Assembly (NCBI GenBank): GCA_025024175.1
Contig: QCXZ01000047.1
Location: 496,001-560,000 of the forward strand
Source of the DNA: Rhyzopertha dominica
Lineage: Eukaryota; Arthropoda; Insecta; Coleoptera; Bostrichidae
Reading direction: 5' to 3'
Length of the DNA stretch: 64,000 bases
Under the pieces are notes generated by a model. That model was not told where the DNA came from and did not search any database. It worked only from the letters and a program-made list of their open reading frames with translations. The stretch's first letter is position 1, and each line of letters opens with the position of its first letter. This document shows, piece after piece, positions 43,169 to 54,959 of the stretch. Both the position numbers and the translations under genes were made by a program.

Positions 43169-44640
43169 AAATAATAATAATAGTAATATATTTAGCTTTA
43201 TCGTTACATAGCCACGTCAAATACAGTGTCACTAACGAGTACAGATACAATACAATGTACAAGCACAATGCACAATTTAAATAGACACGGTTAAAAAGTC
43301 CTCTATATTATAAACGCATAAATCTTGCAGTATAACTGTCACCTCATTTTTAAATCTACTACGCTTTAACTTTTTAATTTTGTCTGGCAGTTTATTGAAA
43401 AATTTTATGCACCAATAATTCACACTGTGTTGTGCAGTGTTTATTCTGTGGTAAGGCATACAAATTTTGTTCTTATTACGTGTTTCGTAAGTATGAAATG
43501 TACCATTTTTATCAAAGATGTTTATGTTATCATAGGCATACATCACGCAGGTAAGTATATAAAGTGAATATACGGTAAGTATTTTACTTTTTTTAAACAA
43601 ACTTTTACAACTGTGTTGATATCCTACGTCGTTTAAGATTCTAATAGCTCTCTTTTGTTTTAAAAATAGATCATGAACACGTGAATACATACCCCAAATG
43701 ATTATTCCATATAAGAGGACGCTATGAAAGTTAGAGTAGTATGCAGTAAGTGCAGTTTTTGCATTGACATTACATTTTAGATATTTTATTGTAAAAAGAG
43801 CCTTTAATAGCTTTTTATTCAGAAAGTTTATATGTTCTGTCCACTGAAAGTTATACTCAAACCAAACACCTAAAAATTTAACTGGGCTCTGGTTTTCCAG
43901 TTTCTGTGTAGTGAAAACTATCTTTTTTGTTTTTTCGTTGTTTAAATTTAAATTATTAGCGTCAAACCACTCTTTAGCACACTGAATACTATCTCTTCCC
44001 TTGCAGGCTGCCAAATCTACAGTGGATGCGATGTTAAAGATGGAGGTATCATCCGCAAACAGACACACATCGTCCGCTTTAATGTTCACTGGTAAGTCAT
44101 TCACATACACCAGGAAGAGCAGCGGGCCAAGAATTGACCCTTGTGGAACCCCTTTGTCGACTTGCTTCCAGGTAGACCGTTGACCGTTATAGACTACACG
44201 CTGTTTTCTATTGCTGAGGTAAGAACGCAGCAAACTTAATGGAACTCCCCTAATGCCATAGTATTCCAGTTTAATAAGTAATACTTGATGCGAAACTGTG
44301 TCAAATGCTTTACTTAGATCACAGTATATAGCTTCCGTGACTAGTTTTTCGTCTAGCGCTCGCGTTATATTTTCAACCACCTGAATCATGGCTGTAACAG
44401 TAGATTTACCACTTTTGTATCCATGCTGTTTACCGCATAATATGTTCTTTTTTTCGAAGTACTGGATGAGTTTGTTCTTTATCCATAGTTCAAAAATCTT
44501 TGACAACACCGGTAGCACCGCAATAGGCCTGTAGTTTCTCGCATCGTTTATAAATAATTTTGACGTTTGTACAATTTCTTATGTTGATATGTTGACTGTA
44601 GTAGGTAAAGTTCTAAGTCCTGAAATATATTTGCAACGGA
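43169..44640 (-). mobile_element. 5'-truncated CR1-group (Jockey-superfamily-like) LINE
   Basis: The RT ORF is followed on the minus strand by a short 3' UTR that ends in an (ATT)n-like run at 43190-43169, the short-repeat tail typical of CR1-group elements instead of poly(A). Upstream, coding similarity fades near 44640 with an apparent frame change. The 5' part of the element, including the endonuclease, is missing. Confidence 0.75.
43277..44577 (-). CDS. Non-LTR reverse transcriptase, long open frame without start codon
   Basis: The frame is open for about 430 codons from a stop at 44580. Motifs in order: NYRPIAVLPVLSKIFE, QHGYKSGKSTVTAM, AIYCDLSKAFDTVSHQVL (catalytic Asp), YGIRG, GVPQGSILGPLLFLVYVNDL, CLFADDTSIF (catalytic FADD) and VKFLGVWF. 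The C-terminal part has HTYETRNKNKICMPYHRI and FFNKLPDKIKKL, the conserved end of CR1/Daphne/Jockey-type proteins, then a natural stop. All catalytic Asp residues are present. It is a truncated protein with no own start, so expression is doubtful, but there is no internal lesion, which suggests a recent insertion. The exact clade is uncertain. Confidence 0.88.
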
Positions 44641-44806
44641 AGAAGAAATCTTGTCCAATTTACCACATTGTTTCTATTAATTAAAAATGTAAGGATATTG
44701 TCAGATTGAACTGAAATATTAATTCAAAATCCAAAATAGTTACTCGCATTATAAAAGTAGCTACTGTCAAATTTATTGGGTGTAAGGCCATCTCCATCTG
44801 TTCTAT

Positions 44807-45620
44807 CTAGTTCTTAGTTTGTGTTTCATCTAGGATTTGACTGTTTAATATGTACCACGGTGCCGTAGTTGCTATTCTTAGGGCTTTATTTATCTCAGCT
44901 TGAACTCCCTTTATGAAATTTTCGTTAGCTAACGACAAGGTTTCACAGCCGTCTGTAATTGATAGTATCAGGACAGTTTTGATCAATTTAATTTTGTTGC
45001 TTAGGTTTATTTTACTTTTTCTGCTTAATAGTGGATACAGCTTCCTCATAAGTTGTTTAGTTTTTTTTTTTATTTTGTGAATGTGTTTTCATAGTCATTT
45101 TACTATAAAGCATAATGCCCAGGTATTTAATATCTTGTTCCCATTTAATCTGAGTATTATTTATTGTCACCGGCGCGGGAAGACGATCTATCCCTTTCTT
45201 ATTGAACATGNTNCCCGTTGTTTTGTTCTCGTTTATTTATTATCTTCCNTTTATTGCACCAAGTTGTTATTGCGCCCAAGAGCACGTGGAGCCGTTTACT
45301 TATCGCGTCAGTGTTTTTATTGTATACATATATCGCAGTGTCGTCTGCTTATTGTGGAAATTCCATCCTAATAATCTTATATAACAGGCCTTCGTGTCAA
45401 ACTATATCAAACACCTTTTCTAAGTCTATGAATATTATCCCTGTGTCCGTGGAAACGTTAAATTTTCTTATTATGTCTTGATGATAAATATTGTGATCTG
45501 AATCCGAACTGGTGAGCTGATAACAATTTCTTTTCTTCGATTTGTTCCTTGGGGCATGTTTGTATGATTCTCTCTGTAATTTTACTGATAACAGAGAGTA
45601 GATTTATGGGTCTATATCCT
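44807..45620 (-). pseudogene. Jockey-like LINE reverse transcriptase, broken
   Basis: On the minus strand from 45620: GYRPINLLSVISKITERIIQ and LLSAHQFGFRS; then GIIFIDLEKVFDIV (first Asp) followed by a stop and HEGLLYKIIRMEFP. The GVPQGS box is deleted, because this runs straight into ADDTAIYVYNKNTDAISKRL (the catalytic ADD, with the Tyr codon turned into a stop). Next come INNTQIKWEQDIKYLGIMLY (about 45160) and the open C-terminal part 45049-44807 (MRKLYPLLSRKSKINLSNKI, KALRIATTAPWYILN) typical of Jockey. Its 5' end stops exactly where the Merlin array begins. Confidence 0.85.
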
Positions 45621-46555
45621 TGTCTTCCGCCTCCTTACTGAAGAGGTGGGTTTCGTCTACTTCAATGTCCGTTTCTCCACCTAGTGGCTTGAATTCGTCC
45701 TAGGTGCTGTTTTCTGTCACGTCTCTGAAATACGAGTAAAACTCCACCGCAGTATCTGTGGCGACCCTCGCTCAAGAAAGGCCTTTTTCTAAGNGACAAT
45801 TATCTAACGAAGCAAATAGCAGCCTCAATATCCTGTCAGTCCCCAACTCATTGATTTGCGTACGCAATATAAATGTATTAGCTGTCGGTTCGAAGACGTG
45901 CCTACGAACACTGGAACATCGGTATCTCCGCCCAAGTTTACGGTTTCTATCATTTTCCACTTTTAATTGTTGCTAGTTGTTGCAACGCGGACAAAACTTC
46001 AATGTGTTTCTGCTCGGTATAACAATAAAGTGTTCTAGCAGTCTGATCCCTTGGTTGCTGGCCTGATGTCGATTATCATACAGCGTTTACTTATTTCTNT
46101 TTGGGACGATTTTCCCAAACACAATCTTAGATGTTCTGCTACGCCCACCGAATAAACAAATGTCTTCCGCCTCCTCACGGAAGAGATGGGTTTCGTCGAC
46201 ATCAACGATGTCCGTTTCTCCACCTAGTGGCTTGAATTCGTGCCAGGCGATGTTTTCTGCCACGTCTCTGAATTACGAGCAAAACTCCACTGCAGTATGA
46301 GTGGCGACCTTCCCTCGAGAAAGTCTTTCTTCTAAGGGCCAATTATCTAACCAAGCAAATGGCAGCCTCAATATCCTGTCAGCCCCCAACTCTTTGATTC
46401 GCATACGCGATATATGTAAATGTATTAGCTGTCGGTTCGAAGACGTGCCCACGAACACTGGAACATCGATATCTCCGCCCAAGTATACGGTTTCTATCAT
46501 TTTCTACTTTTAATTGTTGCTGGTTGTTGCAACGCGGACAAACCTTCAATGTGTT

Positions 46556-47096
46556 TCAGCTCGGTATAACAATAAAATGTTCCAGCAGTCTGATCCCTTG
46601 GTTGCTGGCCTGATGTCGATTATCAAACAGCGTTTTCTTATTTCTGTTTGGGACGACTTTCCCAAACACAATCTTAGATGTTCTGCTACGCCCACCGAAT
46701 AACCAAATGTCTTCCGCCTCCCCACGGAAGAGGTGGGTTTCGTCGACTTCAACGGTGTCCGTTTCTCCACCTAGTGGCTTGAATTCGTGCCAGGCGATGT
46801 TTTCTGTCACGTCTCTGAAATACGAGCAAAACTCCAACGCAGTATCAGTGGCGACCCTCGCTCGAGAAAGTGTTTCTTCTAAGGGACAATTATCTAACCA
46901 AGCAAATGGCAGCCTCAATATCCTGTCAGCCCCCAACTCTTTGATTCGCATACGCGATATATGTAAATGTATTAGCTGTCGGTTCGAAGACGTGCCCACG
47001 AACACTGGAACATCGATATCTCCGCCCAAGTATACGGTTTCTATCATTTTCCACTTTTAATTGTTGCTGGTTGTTGCAACGCGGACAAACCTTCAA
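46556..47096 (-). pseudogene. Merlin (IS1595/ISXO2-like) transposase fragment, one array unit
   Basis: Within a unit, the minus strand encodes a zinc-ribbon start (VCPRCNNQQQLK, about 47090, in a neighbouring frame), then LGADRILRLPFAWLDNCPLE, AVEFxSYFRDV-like text, and IAWHEFKPLGG with VEVDETHLFRGEAEDIWLFG, the first part of the DDE domain with its catalytic Asp and Glu. It continues KIVFGKVVPNRNKKTLFDNR and then meets the junction to the next unit. The rest of the catalytic domain (the SDxW and HS blocks) is absent from every unit, so no unit can be active. This unit has the cleanest frame (46556-47047). Confidence 0.8.
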
Positions 47097-47102
47097 TGTG
47101 TT

Positions 47103-47600
47103 TCAGCTCGGTATAACAATAAAATGTTCCAGCAGTCTGATCCCTTGGTTGCTGGCCTGATGTCGATTATCAAACAGCGTTTCCTTATTTCTGTTTGGGA
47201 CAACTTTCCCAAACACAATCTTAGATGTTCTGCTACACCCACCGAATAACCAAATGTCTTCCGCCTCCCCACGGAAGAGATGGGTTTCGTAGACTTCAAC
47301 GATGTCCGTTTCTCCACCTAGTGGCTTGAATTCGTGCCAGACGATGTTTCTTGCCACGTCTCTGAAATAAGAGTAAAACTCCACCGCAGTATCAGTGGCG
47401 ACCCTCGCTCGAGAAAGTCTTTCTTCTAAGGGCCAATTATCTAACCAAGCAAATGGCAGCCTCAATATCATGTCAGCCCCCAACTCATTGATTCGCGTAC
47501 GCGATATAAATGTATTAGTTGTCGGTTCGAAGACGTGCTCACGAACACTAGAACATCGATATCTCCGCCAAAGTTTACGGTTTCTATCATTTTCCACCAT
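47103..47600 (-). pseudogene. Merlin transposase fragment, upstream array unit
   Basis: Open frame of 165 codons. It includes RRYRCSSVREHVFEPTTNTF, then the LRLPFAWLDN block and VEVYETHLFRG, where the catalytic Asp of VEVDET is Tyr. NRNKETLFDNRHQAS ends it as in the other units. It differs from the neighbour unit mainly by substitutions. Confidence 0.75.
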
Positions 47601-47742
47601 TAATTGTTGCTGGTTGTTACAACGCGGACAAAACTTCNATGTGTTTCTGCTCGGTATATCAAGAGTGTTCTAGCACTCTGATCCCTTGGTTGCTGGCCTG
47701 CTGCTTATCAAACAGCGTTTCCTTATTTCTGTTTGGGATGAC

Positions 47743-50700
47743 TAGTTGAAGAACTGCTTGTTGAAGTACTGCTTGAATTCGATGACCTCCACCCACTAAT
47801 CACCTTCTACTTCTGTAAGATTCTGATTCATAGTCGTGATTCTGGTTTTCCAAAACGTTTTCTGAAAATAAAAAAACTACTAGTATTGAAATATGATAAT
47901 TTAAAACAAAAATGGATTACCATTTCCTTCAGCAGATGTAGGTTTTTGTACATATTTTGGTACTTCAGTGTCAGTATTGATTACTATTTTCTATAAAATA
48001 AGTCTAGGAATAAAAATTTCAATTAGGCATTAATTTACCTCACCTAACGAAGTGCGATAATATTTCCTTCCATGCTGTATCTTGTATATTACTTATAACT
48101 ACCATTCTAAAATCTTCTTCACTTCTTTTTGAGTGGCAAGTTCTGCCATTTTTCGACAACGTCAGCTGCCTGGCCTTTTTGTCTAAAAGTTAAAAACATT
48201 GAAATTTTGTAAAAGGCATACGGATAGGTCTGGGAAATTTTTCTGTAAACCTGAACTGCAGTAATAGTGTGTTGTATGTTACTGAGACGGGTGGATCATG
48301 CACCAAGCACAGTAGCTTTGGTAAGTAGTATCTATGTAGGCAAAGTTTGCAATACATTAATGAGAAAGAGAAATATTGAACAAGACATCAAAACTGGGTT
48401 ATATTTACAAAACATATATAGACACAAGAAAAACATTAAATTATTTTCTTTCTCAAAGAATGGCACAGTTCAAAATACTATCAGTGAGATTAAGACAGGT
48501 CTCATTCTAAAAAAAAAATTGTCTATTGTATTGACACAACTTGAAATGAAGCAATTTAATAGAAAGAAATGTATCAAAGTTGTCTTTGCACTTACCTAAA
48601 ATTCCTGAAACACTCAAACGGTGTCCTTATTTTAGCAAAACTTCTAATCAAATAACATCAAGTACCTCAAATGTCACTATTTTAGAGATATTTCACAAAC
48701 AAGTGGATCCAGTTCAAAATATGGCGGTTTACTTGATATACGTGCGATACTTCACCGACAACCGTTGTCATACAACTGAAGTGTGTCACGATTCCATCAA
48801 AACCTAACGCGATATTTGCAATTGCTACAACACAAATACTGCCTACCGAAAACTGCTGGAGTTATACTTCTGTAATTCTTTTAGTAAAAAATATTGATAT
48901 TTTAAGACTTGTTAATGCAAAAATCTGGAAAATGAGGACTTTTATTAGTGCCATTACTCTAGCTCGGGATTTGCTGAACATTCGTATCGTTAGTCCACAA
49001 CAGAGCCATTTGTTTTGCTTGCATATCCTTTTTTCAGCACTACCTATATTGCACTCCGATGCCAACAATAAAATAAGCATCTCATCTCTGAATTCCTTAC
49101 ATGGTACCAACTCTTCACTATCGTCGATCAATAACTTTTGTAACCTTCCTCGTATGTGTTCAGTCCTTGAAGTTATCTTTTTTTCTATGCTATCACGTCC
49201 CCACCACTACTGTCATAATTTTTAAGGGGATTGGGGGTCGTCAAAAACGGGACAAAACAGTCGATCATTTTCTATAGGTTGTTCGTTTGTTATTGTTTTT
49301 TTGTTTTTCTTTTTTAGTACGCAACCGAGTTATTTGGTGGCAATATTGGTAGTATATTGTCATGAGCAGTATCAAAGAGAAGTATATTTATAGAGATAGC
49401 ATATCATAACTCATTAAAGAAACACGAAACCATATATACTTAAAGGAAACACAATTACCAAAACCGTTATGTTTCAGCTTAATCGTAAGATAATGCTGCC
49501 ATTGTCCTCACAATATTCATTAATAATAAACTATGTACAGCTACTACAAATCTCATAAATAGAGTAATGGTATCTCTATTGTCTCGTCTAATTTGGGTTC
49601 TTAAATTCAATCAGCTATGTCCAATGGTTTTTTATCAGGTAAAGATACTTGCCGCGTTTTTTTATTATAAAAAAACTCACGGTACTGTTGCCTACTTCAC
49701 ACACCTTCATTACGCGGGCAAAATCCATCAACTTTCGATCTCCAGCGCCGCTTTCATCTTTCGCAAAAGTTTGCGGTTCCGTTGTCCGGTACGGCGACAG
49801 TTTATACTTTGAAAATTCACAGCCTTCGAAGAGGTCGACTTGACACAAACTTGCAAAATCTAAGCGACTGGTTGTCAAAGAAGCTCAGCGACATTCAAGG
49901 GCGACGAACGTACTGGCGATATGGCCGCTTTCTGCAAGCTTTTTACGAAGGGATTCGCAAAGATGAAACAACGAAAGAGGAGCACAATAAAAACTACTAC
50001 AAATGACAGCACTTAGCTCATACGTTAATTAATAAATAATGCCAATGGTAACAGGTTTTTTCACTCCTACAAAAATCAAACCAAAATCAACGGAAGCTCC
50101 ATCTTTTCGACGTAGCTTACAAAGCGAAAAATATCGTGGCGGTTCGAAAACCAATGGGAGTATCGGAGTGGAAAACAACGGTTGCTTTATAACTACTAGA
50201 CAAAGGGTTAGCACCTGATAACATTTAGTCTACTGTGCAATGCACTGTTACAGCTGTTGGCCTTTGCATTTCAAACACAGTTAACTGCAATCGTTACAAA
50301 AGCAATGATATTTTGAAAAGCTTATTCACGCTCTGATAACCTCTATAAATTGATTAATACATTATGAGCTATTGTGTATATTTTGTCAACAATTTTATCC
50401 TTAGATGGTAATTCATAAAACTGGTAAGAAGTTAAAATGTTCATTAATGTTTCTTCTTCTTTTACAATAGGTCAGAGTTTGTGCAATTTGCATGAGACAA
50501 ATTTTAGACATTAGAGGGAATACTACCCTAGTTGATAGGAGCATATGTTTCAATATTCTTCCTTTGTAAAACCACCGCGGTCAATCCTTAATTCGCCTTC
50601 AAACGAAATAGTCAATTAAAAATAATACAATGGTTTTTTCCTCGTAATACCGAAACATGTCGTGAAGACAATTTTGCCTCATGATATTGAGGAGAAATGT

Positions 50701-51044
50701 TTCAGCATCTTCTTTAACTGTCGGCAGTTCCAACAATGGACTTCTTACATATTGCCTCTGACTGACCTCATCATTTAATGAAAACTTAATACGTCTAATA
50801 AGCGGCAAAATTAAATATATCCGGTAAGTTTGGAAAAGCTTTTACAATGATTGTATTATATTGTATTGTATTTGACAATGTTTTCTTTGCAGGTATTCTA
50901 TGAACAAGAATTTTATTCCGAGATAACTTGCTTTTAATGCCAGAATAATACTTGAAATATTTGAAAGTTTTCAAACTCGAACGTTTAAATTCATCGATAT
51001 ATCACGTGGGCCACCACGTGCAGGCCAGATACTTTATTATTTAT
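47743..51044. other. Long stretch without a supported gene
   Basis: Several short ORFs occur (for example 48267-48599 +, 48862-49131 -, 49615-49878 -), none with a motif I recognise. The minus strand near 48190-48060 reads KARQLTLSKNGRTCHSKRSE, faintly like a MADF/Myb-protein segment, but too weak to annotate. No repeats or element ends were identified. Confidence 0.4.
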
Positions 51045-51390
51045 AAATCCGATAATTATCGCACTCGCACAAAGAACCATAAATTAAGAAATAAATAATT
51101 TATTGTTGTGGTTGTGTCGAAGAACGGGCGCGGTTTTGTTCGCTCCCGCTGTTTGATGGTCGTGATAGCGGCATATAAACTCCGATCGAATGCTGGGTGG
51201 GACTATCAAGCATTGGCATTTATCATTTTCATATAGGGTTCCTTAACGGTGTATTTGTCGAGGAAGGTGCTCCCTTCTTCGGTAGTTGGCAGATTTCGGC
51301 GAAATTGCTCCCATTGGCTTACTTTGGATTGCAAGTCCACGTCGTTGCGATTATGTTGCAAAACAGGCTCTTAGAGCGATGGAGTAATGA
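51045..51390 (-). repeat. Direct repeat copy 1 (346 bp), gypsy integrase start
   Basis: Repeated at 51531-51876 with about a dozen differences. On the minus strand it encodes GTLYENDKCQCLIVPPSIRS and EFICRYHDHQTAG, the N-terminal zinc-binding region of a gypsy integrase, truncated after about 60 residues. An ambiguous base at 51391 sits exactly at the end of the similarity. Confidence 0.88.
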
Positions 51391-51584
51391 NTGGCAATCG
51401 CATACGGGAAAAAGATTATCCTGCCCAACCAAAAAAAGTTCTGCCGGGAAATACGAAGTTTGTTCAGGAGGCTTATAAGGATGCCACTAGGAGAGCACGC
51501 GGTTTCCTGTTGTTTGATATAAAACAGGATAAATCCGATAATTATCGCACTCGCACAAAGAACCATAAATTAAGAAATAAATAA
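51387..51584 (+). pseudogene. Possible C-terminal tail of an A32-like packaging ATPase (Polinton/adintovirus type)
   Basis: The forward frame reads YPAQPKKVLPGNTKFVQEAY, then KDATRRARGFLLFDIKQDKS and DNYRTRTK. The layout (lone Tyr-Pro, FxQEAYxDATxxxxGFLLFDxKQ, then a xRxRT motif) is what I recall from the C-terminus of A32-like P-loop ATPases of Polinton and related DNA elements. The Walker motifs would lie upstream and are not present. The frame partly runs into the 346-bp repeat. Assignment from memory and a short stretch, so uncertain. Confidence 0.3.
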
Positions 51585-51876
51585 TTTATTGTTGTGGTTG
51601 TGTCAAAGAACGGGCGCGGTTTTGTTCGCTCCCGCTGTTTGATGGTCGTGATAGCGGCATATAAACTCCGATCGAATGCTGGGTGGGACTATCAAGCATT
51701 GGCATTTATCATTTTCATATAGGACCCCTTAACGGTGTATTTGTCGAGGAAGATGCTCCCTTCTTCGGTAGTTGGCAGATTTCGGCGAAATTGCTCCCAC
51801 TGGCTTACTTTGGATTGCAAGTCCACGTCGTTGCGATTATGTTGCAAAACAGGCTCTTAGAGCGATGGAGTAATGA
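51531..51876 (-). repeat. Direct repeat copy 2 (346 bp), joined to gypsy RNase H
   Basis: Copy of 51045-51390. On its right it is continuous with the RNase H part of the gypsy remnant, which is the natural pol order. On its left it is joined to the ATPase-like fragment. So this copy is the resident and 51045-51390 the duplicate, or the pair reflects two haplotypes joined in assembly. Confidence 0.88.
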
Positions 51877-54035
51877 TTTGCATTATCACCGGTCGATCCA
51901 AACGATTGACATCCTATACGCGGGCGGAGTCCATATATGTGGAATCTGGAAACCGGGAGAGAGCGTCTGGGAGTTCACTTGGGCGTCCCGGGCAGTGTTC
52001 GATGTCGAATGAAAAGTCTTGCAGTAAAAGGCTCCATCGGAGGAGTTTTGCATTACTGTCTTTGAAATTATTAAGCCAGTTGAGACATTATTATCGGTCC
52101 TTAAGGTGAAATGCCGATCTTCAAGGTGTGGACGATATTTCTTTATGGCCCATATCACTGCTAAGCATTTTTGTTCATTACAGTGATACTTTCGTAGTAT
52201 TGAAGAGTGTGCTTCCGTATGCTATAATTCGGCGATTTTTGTCAGTATCTAGCTAATATAATCTTGCAGCAGCCCCTATCTGACTTTCATCGGTTTGCAG
52301 ATGGAACTTCTACGAAAAATCGGGGCGGTGCAACTGAAGTGGAGCTCTCGTGGCCTCTTTTAAGTTGTTGAAAGCGGCCTCAGCATCTTCGGTCCACCGG
52401 ACTCTTGGGACTCAATAAATTTGTCAAGGGAGCGGCAAGTGAGAAACTTCGGTATATAGTCCCGTATCCAGTTACACAGTCCCAGGAAACGACGTAACTG
52501 TTTGTGTGTTTGCGGCGGCGGCATAACGTGTAAGTCGCCAAGATGCTATGGTTGTGGAATGTTCCCCTCCGATGTTAAAATGTGGCCCAGATATTCCATT
52601 TTGCTTGCCCCGAATTCGCATTTTTCAGGAGCGTAGGTTAGATGGTGTTGCCTTAGACGCTCTTGCGAATATATCCTACTAGTACTCCTTGACTCATTAA
52701 TTTTTAAAAAGTACTGAGTGCCGTTTTGAGGCCAAAGGGAATGACTTAAAATTGGATATTACCTCCGTCAGGTGTGCTGAATGCCATATATTGCTTGGAA
52801 TCCGGATTCATTTCAATTTGCTAATATTCCGATTTCAAGTCTAACGTCGAGAATATCTTGGCACAACCCAATATCCCAAGGGTCTCATGAATAATGTGAA
52901 GTGGTATTGGCTCGTCTACGGTTATGGCGTTTATAAGAGCCGTTTGTAATTCGAGGTGTCAATAAGCAAACAAACATTCAAGCAACAGTTTAATAATAGG
53001 AAGCTCAAAAAATACATTTCCTAGTTTACTGTACACAGGTTCGAACAAAAATGCTCCTTCAAGCCCAGGTACCACCCAACCCCCGAGCTTTACTGCTCCA
53101 CACTTCATTTTATATGTATCCACCATAAACCCATAAATTGTCTCTGACATTGGCCATATGTGCGTCAACTGTAACCGACAGGTCCAGGCTTCCCGAGAAG
53201 TTTTGAGTGTTCCGTTAGTGGTGCTGAATATTATTACACTTAAAATTAATAAAGTTATTTGAAGCGGCAGTGTCCAGAATAGCAGTTACATAGTGTCCAT
53301 ATACTTGCACTGAGATGCGCGGCACATACGGGTTACCTATCGTGGTCAGCTAAAACACTGGGGCCGGTGGTTGAGCAGTGGCCGGCTCTCCAGTTTTCCG
53401 GCGGCGGCGAACGCTGTTCCGGGCAATCCTTGTAATAGTGATAGCCTGAACACATGCGGCACTTCGGGGGATCCACGCGGCGCGGCGCAGATGACTTTAC
53501 CTGGGCCAGGTCACCTTCGATAAATAAGGCGCAGTCCAGCAGTTCTTCGAATCGTGTAAGTGAGCCCATGCGTAAATATGGACGTAAAGCATCTTAACAG
53601 CTTCCTCTTCGCAAACATTGGGTTGCAGACGCCGGAACAACTCGACTTTCTTCCGGAGAAAGAATTCTGCTGGTTCGTTAGCTACCTGCTTTTGTTCGTA
53701 TGGTTTGGACAAATGGTTAGCAGTCATTTCCGTACTTGCATATTTGCGGGTAAGACGCCAATGGAATTGTGTCCAGGAGAGAGATAATTCGATGTAGCCG
53801 CGAAGCCATTGAGCCGAGGCCCCCTTTATCTGATTGGCTGCGAACTTCATGAGATCTGGCTGAGGGTTTCGCGCAGCGTAGTCTTCCACCTGGCGTAGAT
53901 AACTTCTGGATCTTCACTGGACAGATTAATGAACGAAGGTCGTGCTTTGAGTAGGCAACTTTGGCAGCTGATGAGCGTCGCCACGGCCTCTAGCAGCTTG
54001 GCAAGCTCGGACGACGGAATGGCAACGCTGTCACT
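51531..54035 (-). pseudogene. Ty3/gypsy gag-pol remnant, broken
   Basis: Minus strand order: Gag N-terminal ELAKLLEAVATLIS (about 54010) and SFINLSSEDPEVIYARWK; Gag core GASAQWLRGYIELSLSWTQF and ANHLSKPYEQKQVANEPAEF (53840-53640); zinc knuckle CRMCSGYHYYKDCPEQ (about 53460). Protease YPYVPRISVQVYGHYVTAIL then DTAASNNF (53330-53240), with DTA in place of DTG. RT FSTLDLKSEY and a stop, then MNPDSKQYMAFSTPDGG and VIPFGLKTALSTF (52860-52690); thumb YLGHILTSEG. RNase H AVIWAIKKYRPHLEDRHFTL, then RTDNN (52160-52080). Integrase start in the 346-bp repeat. Frameshifts and stops throughout; the rest of the integrase and the LTRs are missing. Confidence 0.85.
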
Positions 54036-54339
54036 TTCTTTAAATGACCTGTTCTCAAGATAAACGGCTTCCAGACCCAAAGCGGGGTGTAGAAAGCCAG
54101 CCTTAGCTCTGTAGGGATGTTCATTGCTAGACCCTCTGGCACCAGTTCTAATGAGCGTGATGAACGGAAGATGGTTACCGGCAATGGAAACGCAAAACGT
54201 GTTTCTCCTGTACGCGAAAGTCAGGCGCCAGAATGTCTGGTGAATGCGCCGATTGACGCATGTAGGCCAAATAAAAGATATTACTATATATTTTCGCATA
54301 GTGTATCAGTTTCGAGGGAATATTTGTTATTATTATTAT

Positions 54340-54930
54340 AACAAATGAGGCACATATGTCACAAAATAGAGCTTTCTGTTTTTGAGTGCATTTGTAATTG
54401 AACTTGATAGTGATATTTTTTTGATGACATTATTTAATATATGTCTTAATATTCTTTGCTTTCGATGGACATTTAATTTCTACAGAGTAAGCCTTGCTAA
54501 TGCCATCAGGTGAGGCCCCAATAAGAGGATGCTCTGGTTTCAAAGATATCCCTGCTTTGTAAAGGCGCTTCTGCACCCATAATTGTTTCCACGAGAGAAT
54601 CCGTAAAAGTCTTGCATCTTACTGCTTCATATGCTAAGTATGCTGTAATCCTTGAGGCGGCTACACATGGTTTTTCCTTAAATAAATCAAACGAACTGCC
54701 AGATACGGCCGGTAAAGATAAGGCAAACTTTTCAGTCATAGACGGTGATGGTGCACATAGTTTTGGACATTCTCTTCCACATATTCCATTTAAATCCAAG
54801 GCAGTATCCGGAGCACCTACTTTTGATGAAGATCGTCTCCAATAAGTTTCAACAGCTGTTACTGATGGCTCTTCAAGTCTACTGTGGATCCAAAACAGGA
54901 ATGCAATTCCGTGTTTACAACCACCCACAA
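54340..54930 (-). pseudogene. Third copy of the SWIM/YqaJ protein
   Basis: The open frame 54928-54506 starts GGCKHGIAFLFWIHSRLEEP and continues YWRRSSSKVGAP, the conserved end of the SWIM-like zinc region. FALSLPAVSGSSFDLFKEKP and CVAASRITAYLAYEAVRCKT correspond to the GRITAS entry to the YqaJ nuclease (here AASRITA). Past the stop, another frame reads LIGASPDGISKAYSVEIKCP (about 54510-54450), the GASPDG and VEIKCP motifs that hold the nuclease acids and Lys. In this copy those residues are kept, but frameshifts separate them. The N-terminal half is missing. Confidence 0.8.
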
Positions 54931-54959
54931 AATTAAAAAATTTTAGTTCTAAAATACAT

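Larger units (their letters stand above)
45622..47742 (-). repeat. Tandem array of a truncated Merlin transposase, four units
   Basis: The string GTCTTCCGCCTCC recurs at 45622, 46162, 46709 and 47256, giving unit lengths 540, 547, 547 and a final 487. Units match at roughly nine bases in ten or better and all face the same way. Each unit carries the same partial Merlin (IS1595-like) coding region on the minus strand. Since 547 is not a multiple of three, the reading frame changes from unit to unit. Such head-to-tail repetition of an internal transposase piece is unlike ordinary transposition and suggests unequal exchange or replication slippage. Confidence 0.9.

Noticed and set aside
45880..47530. 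Recurring GGTTCGAAGAC as a tRNA T-loop box
   Set aside because: It repeats with the Merlin array units and has no cloverleaf or A box; it is part of the transposase coding strand.
48267..48599. 110-codon forward ORF
   Set aside because: No motif, low-complexity Lys/Ile-rich composition; expected by chance in AT-rich DNA.
50599..50808. 69-codon minus-strand ORF with a protein-like composition
   Set aside because: I could not link it to any family or neighbouring block; too short to support.
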